A DNA stretch of 25,042 nt from Lachnospiraceae bacterium UBA3820 (lineage in GTDB: Bacteria > Bacillota > Clostridia > Lachnospirales > Lachnospiraceae): the NCBI GenBank assembly GCA_002369325.1, contig DFDU01000015.1, forward strand, positions 1 to 25,042, written 5' to 3'. The position numbers and the translations under genes were made by a program. Position 1 is the stretch's first letter, and the number at the start of each line of letters is the position of its first letter. The notes under the pieces are model-generated. The model saw only the letters and a list, made by a program, of their open reading frames with translations. It ran no database searches and was not told the DNA's origin. Below, in pieces: positions 16,072 through 23,786 of this stretch.

Positions 16072-17154
16072 TTATTCTTCAAGTACTACATAATTGTCAA
16101 GAGTCATCATATCATCAAGTGAAGCATTTTCAGTTCCTGCCACCTGAGCATTCATATCAAGGTAGATTCGACTGTCAACTATACCTGAATCCTTGAAGTT
16201 CTCAAGCTTCAAACGACATCTGACAGGTAAGAACTGTTCCAAAAGATATGTAAGCTGATATCTTTCTGTTTCCGATAATTGCTTTTTGATAAGAATCGTC
16301 ACATCAAACACACCGTCTTTTTCAGCCTTGGAATCACCGTATTCCTTCATCTGGTTTGACTCAAGTATAAGAAACTGTTCTTTTACCACTATCTCAAGAA
16401 TTCTCTTTAAGCAGGCCTTTGTTCCTTTCATACGATTTATTGAATAGGCCTCCTTAACAAGTATCCTTAATGTTTCAGGTGTAAGCAAATCTCCCTGAAC
16501 ATCTATGCCAAGCCATCCGGCATATACCGGAAGAAGCATATCGGGACATTGATCCAAATCCAAAAGTTTTGGAAGCTTATCGGTATTGTCTGAAAAATCA
16601 TTATAAATGCTGTTAAATACCGTCATATATCTGCGGAAGAAATCATTATTTTCCTTATATATTTCGGGAAAAGCATCCATAAATTCATCCGAACCGCGCT
16701 CAACCTTAAGCCTTGACAAATATCCATCACCTTCACCCATAATTTCTATGGAAAGGAATAGATATCTTCCTTTAAGTCCGAATAAAAGCACATCATTCTT
16801 TCCAACAAATCTCAATGCTCCCGGACGTTTCATATATATCTTTTTGGTATCATCTGATATATTTGACGAAGTAAGCAAATCATCTATCAAAATTTCTTCT
16901 CCGTCTATGGTAATACTCTTATCATTTGATGCAAAAGCATAAATATATATTACCTGCTCTTCGGAAAGCTGCATATTAAAGTAAAGTCTTCCCCATTCGG
17001 CATCTTCCTCGGCAGCGTCAATACTCTTTAGATAAAGTCTGTGATCATTCACATTTTCATCAAGATATATGACAGCATTTTCATCCATCGAAATGCCTTC
17101 TCCGTAGGACTGTCTTAAACGATTCATTTTTATGCTGTAAACAGTTCTTTCCAT
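16072..17154 (-). CDS. Tail protein I (gpI)-like baseplate component
   Basis: The 360-aa protein has a C-terminal half typical of the phage P2 gpI / tail-protein domain. FPEIYKENNDFFRRYMTVFN near residue 163 is followed by SIYNDFSDNTDKLPKLLDLD, then the characteristic LLPVYAGWLGID and a YSINRMKGTKACLKRILEI helix. The N-terminal part (1-150) is beta-rich and probably carries the decoration or wedge contact. In P2-like phages gpI joins the baseplate wedge next to gpJ; equivalents occur in CIS loci after the J-type genes, as here. The start at 17154 has CGGAGG upstream and is 12 nt after the 715-aa gene. It is the last recognisable baseplate gene before the STAS/ATPase insert. Confidence 0.87.
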   Translation of the reverse strand: MERTVYSIKMNRLRQSYGEGISMDENAVIYLDENVNDHRLYLKSIDAAEEDAEWGRLYFNMQLSEEQVIYIYAFASNDKSITIDGEEILIDDLLTSSNISDDTKKIYMKRPGALRFVGKNDVLLFGLKGRYLFLSIEIMGEGDGYLSRLKVERGSDEFMDAFPEIYKENNDFFRRYMTVFNSIYNDFSDNTDKLPKLLDLDQCPDMLLPVYAGWLGIDVQGDLLTPETLRILVKEAYSINRMKGTKACLKRILEIVVKEQFLILESNQMKEYGDSKAEKDGVFDVTILIKKQLSETERYQLTYLLEQFLPVRCRLKLENFKDSGIVDSRIYLDMNAQVAGTENASLDDMMTLDNYVVLEE

Positions 17155-17166
17155 AACGTTCCTCCG

Positions 17167-19314
17167 TTATCTGTCATAAGTTACAATTTCGATTTTTATA
17201 TCTCCCGGATAAAGTAAGCAATTATCTTCAGGAATTATATCTGCCTCAACAAGTTTTACATGTGCGAGAGAATGCGGTAATATCGAAAGATCATATACAT
17301 TTCTTACACAGTCAAGCATTTCTATGGCATGGAAACAATCATCAAATGATAATCTGTCGCCAAAATTCTTATTGGTATTTATATAATCTATTTTTTCTTT
17401 TATACATTTTATTATCTGGTTCTCACAATCATCATAGTTAAGTCTTACATATACCGTTCCGGTTACATTTACTCTTGTATAAACAGGAGAAATAAGCTCA
17501 ACTCTGGTTGTAAGAAGTCTTCTTGAATCCAGATATTCCATTATTATCTTTTTATAATAATCCGTAAGTTTCGGGAATTCTTCGTCATTTCCCGGTTTTA
17601 CGGCTATACGAACCATATTTTTTTCTTCATCCATATAAGCCCTTGCCTTATGAATGATAAGTCCCGGTGTCGTTTTTACGAGCTGTTCAAAATCCTTTTC
17701 GGTAACCGCCGTATACGGCTTTTCCATATCGGCAAGGAACCTTCTTCTTACATCCTCAAGTCTCTCTCTTTCTGCTCCTCCGGTACCCGGTCCCGGATTA
17801 TAGAAATGAATCGGAGTATTTGAAAGTGCCTTGGTTGAAAGCAATTCATTTCCTGCACGTATATTACCATCTTTTCCGCGTGTGACGGCAATACCGGCAA
17901 GAAATAATTCCGCACCTATGAAGTCACCTGCATCTTCAATAAGGATTCTTCCGTCATTTTCAAGAAGATGATATGTAAGTGCACCTTCTTGCTCAAATTC
18001 CGGACGGACAAAATCATAAATATAACCGCCATCTTTATCCTCACGTCTTGCTATAACCGAAAATCCTTCGGAAACAAGATGATTAAACGGTAAATCTATA
18101 TATTGATTATCATAGCCTAAAACTCTTCCTATTGAATACTTTCGCATAACCTCTTCGGTATAGCATACAACTTTTACACAGTTTTTAACTTTTTCCGGAC
18201 CGTAACCCGTAAGTTCTTTATTGAAATTTATATGGTAAAAACCATCATCCCACATTTCCTGTGTAAAGTAACGACCTTGCTCAAAAAATGCAGGTGTATA
18301 TGTATATTTACGATAAGAACTTCCCTTTTCTTCTTTACAATATACATCTATATATGCCTCGCCCACTATGGAGGTCTTTAACGCTATATCCGATACTCTC
18401 TGATATGTATTACTTTCTGATAATGAAAACTTCTGCCATACCTCAAAAAGGAATGAATGAATGGCTGTTACTCTCGGAGCAACATCATAATTTGCTTCCT
18501 TAAGAATTGCACGTATCACATAACCATCCATAGGAGGTATATCGGATTTTTCGGTATTATTATCTTCATCATTTTCTTTGGAACCGTTTGACCATACAGC
18601 AGCCTCCTCCGGCATACGTATACGTATCTCACCGCTCGTTAAAAATGCACTTGTAAAATCTCTTACCTTGCATTGTACGAAACCTTTTTCCGTAAGGACC
18701 TCAAAAGCGACATCAGCAAAAGGATTTTTCATTTTTTCGGTTAATGGATTTCTGTCCACAGATACATTTAATTCTACGTAAAGTATAAGTTCATCATTTG
18801 GTTCCGGCAGCTTGTCGGCTACAAGATAAAGAGCATTTCCCTCCTTAGGATGCTTGCCGAAAATACTGTCCGGCACTCTTGTTTCGTTATCCAAAAGGGT
18901 CCGGCATCTTCTGAAGCCTCTTCCCGTTTTTGAGAATACCCCGGTCATTGAGGCACCGTTTAAATCTATTTTTCTGTTAGTTTCAAATACCAGATCGCCT
19001 ATTACAAATCTGTGATTAGGTTGAATCGTTACCGGTGATTCCACTCCCTTTGCTGACAAAAGCAATCTTGCAGGTCTTCCCTTTTTGATTTTAAAGCCCA
19101 TCATCTTAAGAAGATTTTCGCGCACTTCAAAAGGCACCCTGTCAATACGCTCCTGCGCCAGAGTTTCATATCCGGTCAAAACCTCCAAAATGGTCACTCC
19201 CGGATCAGCAGGATTGAAATCGGTCCAATCCTTTGTATAAAGCGGAATACGGGAAATAGCTTCCTCGTAACGCTCATCATAGGTTTTTCTGTCACTGCTT
19301 ATATATTCCAGCAT
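17167..19314 (-). CDS. Baseplate J-type wedge protein (Afp12-like), 715 aa
   Basis: The N-terminus (DFNPADPGVTILEVLTGYET, residues about 32-51) is the characteristic opening of the second J-type wedge protein in CIS loci. It is followed by beta-rich insert regions and, from the NPGPGTGG turn near residue 507, a conserved C-terminal J core. That core has RLEDVRRRF, AVTEKDFEQLV and a final segment ending in YPGDIKIE. J-type proteins form the triangular wedge around the central hub and recruit the sheath initiator. Together with the 1011-aa neighbour it would form the Afp11/Afp12-like pair. The ATG at 19314 has AGGAGAG upstream, and the previous gene ends 29 nt before it. Afp12 homology is inferred from gene order and motif pattern, not from an alignment. 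Confidence 0.88.
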   Translation of the reverse strand: MLEYISSDRKTYDERYEEAISRIPLYTKDWTDFNPADPGVTILEVLTGYETLAQERIDRVPFEVRENLLKMMGFKIKKGRPARLLLSAKGVESPVTIQPNHRFVIGDLVFETNRKIDLNGASMTGVFSKTGRGFRRCRTLLDNETRVPDSIFGKHPKEGNALYLVADKLPEPNDELILYVELNVSVDRNPLTEKMKNPFADVAFEVLTEKGFVQCKVRDFTSAFLTSGEIRIRMPEEAAVWSNGSKENDEDNNTEKSDIPPMDGYVIRAILKEANYDVAPRVTAIHSFLFEVWQKFSLSESNTYQRVSDIALKTSIVGEAYIDVYCKEEKGSSYRKYTYTPAFFEQGRYFTQEMWDDGFYHINFNKELTGYGPEKVKNCVKVVCYTEEVMRKYSIGRVLGYDNQYIDLPFNHLVSEGFSVIARREDKDGGYIYDFVRPEFEQEGALTYHLLENDGRILIEDAGDFIGAELFLAGIAVTRGKDGNIRAGNELLSTKALSNTPIHFYNPGPGTGGAERERLEDVRRRFLADMEKPYTAVTEKDFEQLVKTTPGLIIHKARAYMDEEKNMVRIAVKPGNDEEFPKLTDYYKKIIMEYLDSRRLLTTRVELISPVYTRVNVTGTVYVRLNYDDCENQIIKCIKEKIDYINTNKNFGDRLSFDDCFHAIEMLDCVRNVYDLSILPHSLAHVKLVEADIIPEDNCLLYPGDIKIEIVTYDR

Positions 19315-19343
19315 CTGATTCTCTCCTATATCCTTTACATCGA

Positions 19344-22300
19344 CTAGTTCAAAATGTGTACCTTATGTACGCCGTTTTTAGCTATCATAAACGGTGTAAC
19401 CTTTACATCTTCAAGATCCATCTCATGCACTCCGTTTTCGTCCCTGTACTTGGCAATTACAACGGACTTCTTTACTATCGCCTTATTCTTAAGGCTGTTA
19501 AGACGCATCAAAAGCTGTGAACGTCTCGGAAGCATTCCTATTGTAAGTCCCGGACTCTCAACAGGATTGAGATATTCCGATAAGGCCTGCTGCATAAGTG
19601 ACTGTATCTCGAAGCTGTCATCCATATTTATAACATTTATCCATACAGAAACCGAAAGCTCAACAAATGTCGGTTCAACGACATGTAAATACTTCTCTGT
19701 AACCGTAATCTCCGAACGCGAAAGAAGATAATTGGTAAGTCCGCCCACTATACGGTGGAATGAATATGAACCTTCCATATAATCTTTCATAAGAAGTACA
19801 AAAGTAAGGTCTCCCGGTTTTCCTTCACCGTTTTTTGTCTGACCTATAATGCCCTTTACCTGATCTATATTTTCAGAGTATGCATATATCGCACGTGTAT
19901 AATCTCTCATAGTCACAAGACGGCGTCTGCTGCTTAATTCACTTGCACCTCTTGCAAGTGCCTTATCAAGATCTTCTATGTTGCTTCCTCCATATGCCTT
20001 GATAGGATTGGTTATACTTCCTATATACATCAGATAACCCTGTGGTTCGGTTATTCTGTCAACATCTACATTTCCCTGTCGGCCGTTGCAGCAACGTACG
20101 GTACATCTTATAGCTTCATCATCCGTAACCGAAGGAATCCATGTCTTAATTCCGTCTCCGAATACTAATCTGTTGTACAGACGGTCAAGCTGATAACTTC
20201 TTGGATTTTCAGCCGTTTCAAGACGATCCGTTTCAAACCATCTTCTGTAAAATGCTGTAATGTTTCCGATGCTGTCCTGTTCCAAAATAACATTCTCCGG
20301 TTCATCTTCAAGCATCGTCATCATTCGGTCTCTTGAATGGCGTCCCATCTCATTTACCCACACATCCGCATCCAGGATATGTGTAACACCGAGATAAAAT
20401 TGCATTCCCGGCTTAACCTCCTCCACAAAGAAGGACTGTGTAGGCCTTGTTTCTATATTTGACACCTGAACTGCGTTCAGGCATATATTTTCAACGAAAG
20501 GAAGATTTTCATATTTTTCCTCATCATTTAAACGGCTTCTTACTACTCTTATCCAGTATGCATTTCTGCCTTCAAGCACAAGCGGTCTCATATCAGCAGG
20601 CGGGATAAACATAATAACTCCCGAATGTGTAAATTCCTGCGTATAATCCAACACCTTCATAGGCTTAAATCCATCGGATGAAACATATTCAAATCTGCAT
20701 TTTAAGCCTTCGTATTGTAAGCTGTCCGAAAGATTAAATAAAATACTTATCGGGCCTGACTCCATAGGCTTTGAGAAGCCAAGATAAAGTGCATCCTCCG
20801 TATAGCTTCCTGCAAGGAAAGTCATATAACCCTCTTCGGATTTAAGCTTGGATGTTATCTCTCTCCTTGAGGTTCCTATAATTGTTTCTGCTCTTTCAGC
20901 GTGTACATAATGATTTTCATAAGTATATGAAACCAAGAGATTTCTAATCGTCGGAAAATGGTGTATACATGGACGCATATAGCAGTTTTCCGACTTCACA
21001 ACCTGCATACGTATGCATCTTCCCTCATAAGGTCCTGTTGTCTGCTCTACCCAGTCATCAGGACAAATAAATGATATCTCACATCTTCCGGCTTTATCTT
21101 CACTTGAAAACATACCTCTTTGATCGGTGTCTGTCGGAAGCTTCTTCCAGCCTGTTCCGTTAAAGTACTCAAGTGCTATTTCTTCAACAAAACAATCACC
21201 CGGAATTTCCTGTGTTGTTGTCTTAGGCTTTCTCTTTATAACCTTTAAGCTCTCCTCCACCTGCTCGGCGGTAAAGCTTACTTTATGCTCATTTAATGTA
21301 AGATCGAAGCTGATTTTAACCCTGGCTCCCGCCTTTGAAAAATAATTATCATGGCAGATATAGCAATCATCATAAAGTGATATTGTATCCGTAAACGGCA
21401 AAAATACATCGGTATCAAGGTCATTTGATCCGTTATTTATATTTTCGGCAGCTACAGGTCTTCCATGTGCGGAAAACATAATACTCTTTACGCGTCTTGA
21501 TTCTTTAGGAGCCCTGTCTGCCACCATAAGAAGCATACTGTACTGCTCCGTACCTGCATTTATTTTTCTGTTAGGCTCATATTTTCTTAATACAAAGGTC
21601 TTTCCGTCATCACGAAGTTCGCAATAAACATAGTCCTTGATTCCCTCATCTGAAAGATATGCAAAACGTACACGTTTTTCTTTTATATCCTCGATAAGTT
21701 CGTCTCCGTCATCTATACGAACGTATATATCATCATTTTCGCAATCAAATACCGTAGGATGATAAAATACGACTACATTTCTGTCTATTCCGCCGCTTTC
21801 ACCGAAAAGAGTAAACGGTTTCAGTTCTTCACGGTTTGATGCCCCCTCGGTATTTGTATAAGTCGAAAGAAGCTCTTCACCCGGAATAAGTTCCGGATTA
21901 CGGAAGTTTCCTAAAAGCGGAACTATGGCACCCGTCTCTCTGTCAGCCAAAAATGCGGATGAAATAGTTGAACTCGTTACATAAAGACCATGCTCGGTTT
22001 CAAAAACTATAGGCTCTTCCGAATCCGTTAAAAGCTTGGTACCCTTCGGAATACCGGCTCCCGGAATCGTATCATCTGCCAGATTACATACCACGATTGA
22101 GCTTGCAGGCTTTGCAGGAAGCAAAGATATATCAAGCATATTTACAAATTCGGTATGATATCTGTCCATAATCTCATTCATACGGTCGATATTTTCAGCT
22201 ACCTCATGTGCAAAAATATTGGCAAGTGCAGAACCTATATCCGGATTTTCCGCATCAGGAGCCCATCCTGTCTCATAATCTTTGGCAAGATTGACTACCT

Positions 22301-22379
22301 CATTCATGATATCTTCTTCGGTTCTCGTATCAATATTCAATTTCTTCGATTGGCTCAGACTCATAATTCTCCGGTTCAT
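19344..22379 (-). CDS. Baseplate J-type wedge protein (Afp11-like), 1011 aa
   Basis: Large wedge protein with an NPDIGSALANIFAHEVAENI opening near residue 45, a long middle of beta domains, then a J core. The core shows RLVFGDGIKTWIP near residue 735, CCNGRQGNVDVD, NPIKAYGGSNIEDLDKALAR and the following RRRLVTMRDYTRAIYAY. This matches the putative baseplate assembly protein type found in Afp/PVC-like clusters. The first ATG (22379) overlaps the gp25 gene by 50 nt and has AGAGAGG directly against it, too close for good initiation. An ATG 15 nt further (22364, MSLSQSKK) is preceded by GGAG at 4 nt and is a realistic alternative. The overlap implies translational coupling with gp25. Confidence 0.92.
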   Translation of the reverse strand: MNRRIMSLSQSKKLNIDTRTEEDIMNEVVNLAKDYETGWAPDAENPDIGSALANIFAHEVAENIDRMNEIMDRYHTEFVNMLDISLLPAKPASSIVVCNLADDTIPGAGIPKGTKLLTDSEEPIVFETEHGLYVTSSTISSAFLADRETGAIVPLLGNFRNPELIPGEELLSTYTNTEGASNREELKPFTLFGESGGIDRNVVVFYHPTVFDCENDDIYVRIDDGDELIEDIKEKRVRFAYLSDEGIKDYVYCELRDDGKTFVLRKYEPNRKINAGTEQYSMLLMVADRAPKESRRVKSIMFSAHGRPVAAENINNGSNDLDTDVFLPFTDTISLYDDCYICHDNYFSKAGARVKISFDLTLNEHKVSFTAEQVEESLKVIKRKPKTTTQEIPGDCFVEEIALEYFNGTGWKKLPTDTDQRGMFSSEDKAGRCEISFICPDDWVEQTTGPYEGRCIRMQVVKSENCYMRPCIHHFPTIRNLLVSYTYENHYVHAERAETIIGTSRREITSKLKSEEGYMTFLAGSYTEDALYLGFSKPMESGPISILFNLSDSLQYEGLKCRFEYVSSDGFKPMKVLDYTQEFTHSGVIMFIPPADMRPLVLEGRNAYWIRVVRSRLNDEEKYENLPFVENICLNAVQVSNIETRPTQSFFVEEVKPGMQFYLGVTHILDADVWVNEMGRHSRDRMMTMLEDEPENVILEQDSIGNITAFYRRWFETDRLETAENPRSYQLDRLYNRLVFGDGIKTWIPSVTDDEAIRCTVRCCNGRQGNVDVDRITEPQGYLMYIGSITNPIKAYGGSNIEDLDKALARGASELSSRRRLVTMRDYTRAIYAYSENIDQVKGIIGQTKNGEGKPGDLTFVLLMKDYMEGSYSFHRIVGGLTNYLLSRSEITVTEKYLHVVEPTFVELSVSVWINVINMDDSFEIQSLMQQALSEYLNPVESPGLTIGMLPRRSQLLMRLNSLKNKAIVKKSVVIAKYRDENGVHEMDLEDVKVTPFMIAKNGVHKVHILN

Positions 22380-22788
22380 CCTCTCTTACTTCGGTTTCCT
22401 GGTTCAAATAAAATGGAAATACAAGATTATCTCTTGTATTTGTAGCAGAAACGGTATATTCGATATCAAATATTATTCTGCCGTTACCCGAATCTTCACT
22501 CGGTGTAATTTCCAAGTTATCGATACGAGGTTCCTGGTTTAAAATCCTGTCTTTCAATGTTCTGATAAGTATATTTATTCTTGTAAGACTCATATCCATA
22601 AAGGTATAACTCATAAGATTACTTCCGAAGTTTTCCCTTAAAGGACGTTCACCCAACTGAGTCATCAGTATCAGATATATGGACTGGCGTACACTCTGTT
22701 CTTCGTCAACAGTCATAAACCGGCCTGTCGCTTTATTTATTTGCGGAGGAAATTTCATTCCCTGTCCCAAAAATTCTTTTTCTGCCAT
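22330..22788 (-). CDS. gp25-like baseplate wedge protein (Afp9-like)
   Basis: The 152-aa protein matches the GPW/gp25 family. The N-terminal half carries SVRQSIYLILMTQLGERPLR, then the family signature LGERPLRENFGSNLM near residues 45-59 and an INILIRTLKDRILNQEPRI helix; the C-terminal strand pattern (IIFDIEYTV) follows. gp25 primes sheath assembly at the baseplate in T4 and in CIS particles. The C-terminus has an acidic tail (EDEPENYESEPIEEIEY) beyond the usual fold, in the part that overlaps the J gene. The ATG at 22788 has AGGAGAGG upstream. It is the first gene of the transcript predicted to start in the preceding gap. Confidence 0.94.
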   Translation of the reverse strand: MAEKEFLGQGMKFPPQINKATGRFMTVDEEQSVRQSIYLILMTQLGERPLRENFGSNLMSYTFMDMSLTRINILIRTLKDRILNQEPRIDNLEITPSEDSGNGRIIFDIEYTVSATNTRDNLVFPFYLNQETEVREDEPENYESEPIEEIEY

Positions 22789-22859
22789 AATACCTCTCCT
22801 GTTTAACTAATTGCATCCTCTGTGTTTCATCTTATTCCGATTTTTTTGTATTCCCGTTT

Positions 22860-22890
22860 ATTATATCATACTTTACTCACAAAACGGTCA
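22860..22890 (-). promoter_or_regulatory. Extended -10 promoter with shared 14-bp motif, upstream of gp25
   Basis: In the 107-nt gap between the spike and gp25 genes the minus strand carries TGATATAAT (22860-22868), a TG-extended -10 box with a perfect TATAAT. TGACCGTTTTGTGA (22877-22890) lies 11 bp upstream of it. No good TTGACA-like -35 is seen at 17 bp, so an extended -10 or activator-dependent promoter fits. The motif starts 5 nt after the spike stop codon. Confidence 0.6.
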
Positions 22891-22895
22891 CATTT

Positions 22896-23786
22896 TTATC
22901 CGAGTCTTATAGGTTTTCCTTCTACCGTTACCATTGTGTTTGCCTTAATCTTAACGGTACTGTTGGATTCAATATTTACGTTGGCTGCCGATATTTCATT
23001 TCGTCCGGTTGCGGATACGGATACTTTTCCGGTAGAATCAACCGTTACATCCTTTGCTTCTATCAAAAGCTTTCCCGAATCTCCGTTCATTGTAACCGTA
23101 ATAGTTTCGCCCACCTTGATTATTAGCTTTCTTGCAGCCTTTATATTCATGGTTCCGTCCATGGTTTTCATCTGTATATCACAGTTGCTTTCCTTATCTT
23201 TTATCTCGATAAGATTTTTTCCGTCATCCATGGTAATGCTGTGCTTTTCATCAGCAGTCATAATTACTATTTTATCTCCCTCCATGGCACCTGTGCCCGG
23301 TGCGGAAGGAACTCCGCCTGAAGCATCCGAAGGTGGCGGAACCGATGGTGCTTCAGCCATATCATCATCATTTGTTCCATCGGTAATCTCTATGGCATTT
23401 CCGTTCTTTGTAACTATTCTCTTTTTCTTGTTTTTTTCATGCTTTGACTTCTTTAAAAATTTGTCCGAATCTTTAGGTATACAGCCTATTACATATGGTC
23501 TTTCGATGTTGCCTCCCTCAAAGGCCACAAGAACCTGATCTCCGACTTCCGGGAAGAAATACATACCCCATTCCTTTCCCATATAAGGAAGGGCAACTCT
23601 CGCCCATTTGAGTACGTTTGCTTCCGAATCCCTTGTATGTATGGAAACGCAGACACGTCCGGCACGGTCACCGTCGTAATTATCCACAACTTCTCCGATT
23701 ACAACGCCGAACATACGATTATCACCGGTTTCGGTTTTCTGTATATTTCTTTCCGCAATATCATCTAATACATCAAATAATCCCAT
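22896..23786 (-). CDS. Spike protein: gp5/gpV OB-fold plus beta-helix
   Basis: The 296-aa protein has an OB-fold of the phage baseplate V / gp5 kind at residues about 8-105. Its motifs are GEVVDNYDGDRAGRVCVSI, WARVALPYMG, FFPEVGDQVLVAFEGGNIER and PYVIGCI. A Lys-rich linker and a Pro/Gly/Ser-rich segment (about 140-165) follow. The C-terminal half consists of short repeating beta strands (IVIMTADEKHSITMDDG, then VSVSATGRNEISAANVNIES) typical of the trimeric beta-helix spike. It ends VEGKPIRLG with no PAAR domain, so a separate tip protein is expected. In Afp and PVC the hub and spike are one VgrG-like polypeptide; here they are two genes. Its ATG at 23786 directly abuts the TAA of the hub gene, so translation is coupled. 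Confidence 0.9.
   Translation of the reverse strand: MGLFDVLDDIAERNIQKTETGDNRMFGVVIGEVVDNYDGDRAGRVCVSIHTRDSEANVLKWARVALPYMGKEWGMYFFPEVGDQVLVAFEGGNIERPYVIGCIPKDSDKFLKKSKHEKNKKKRIVTKNGNAIEITDGTNDDDMAEAPSVPPPSDASGGVPSAPGTGAMEGDKIVIMTADEKHSITMDDGKNLIEIKDKESNCDIQMKTMDGTMNIKAARKLIIKVGETITVTMNGDSGKLLIEAKDVTVDSTGKVSVSATGRNEISAANVNIESNSTVKIKANTMVTVEGKPIRLG

Noticed and set aside
22822..23538. Plus-strand 238-aa hydrophobic open frame
   Set aside because: It is the complement of the spike gene, whose OB-fold and beta-helix motifs are unmistakable.
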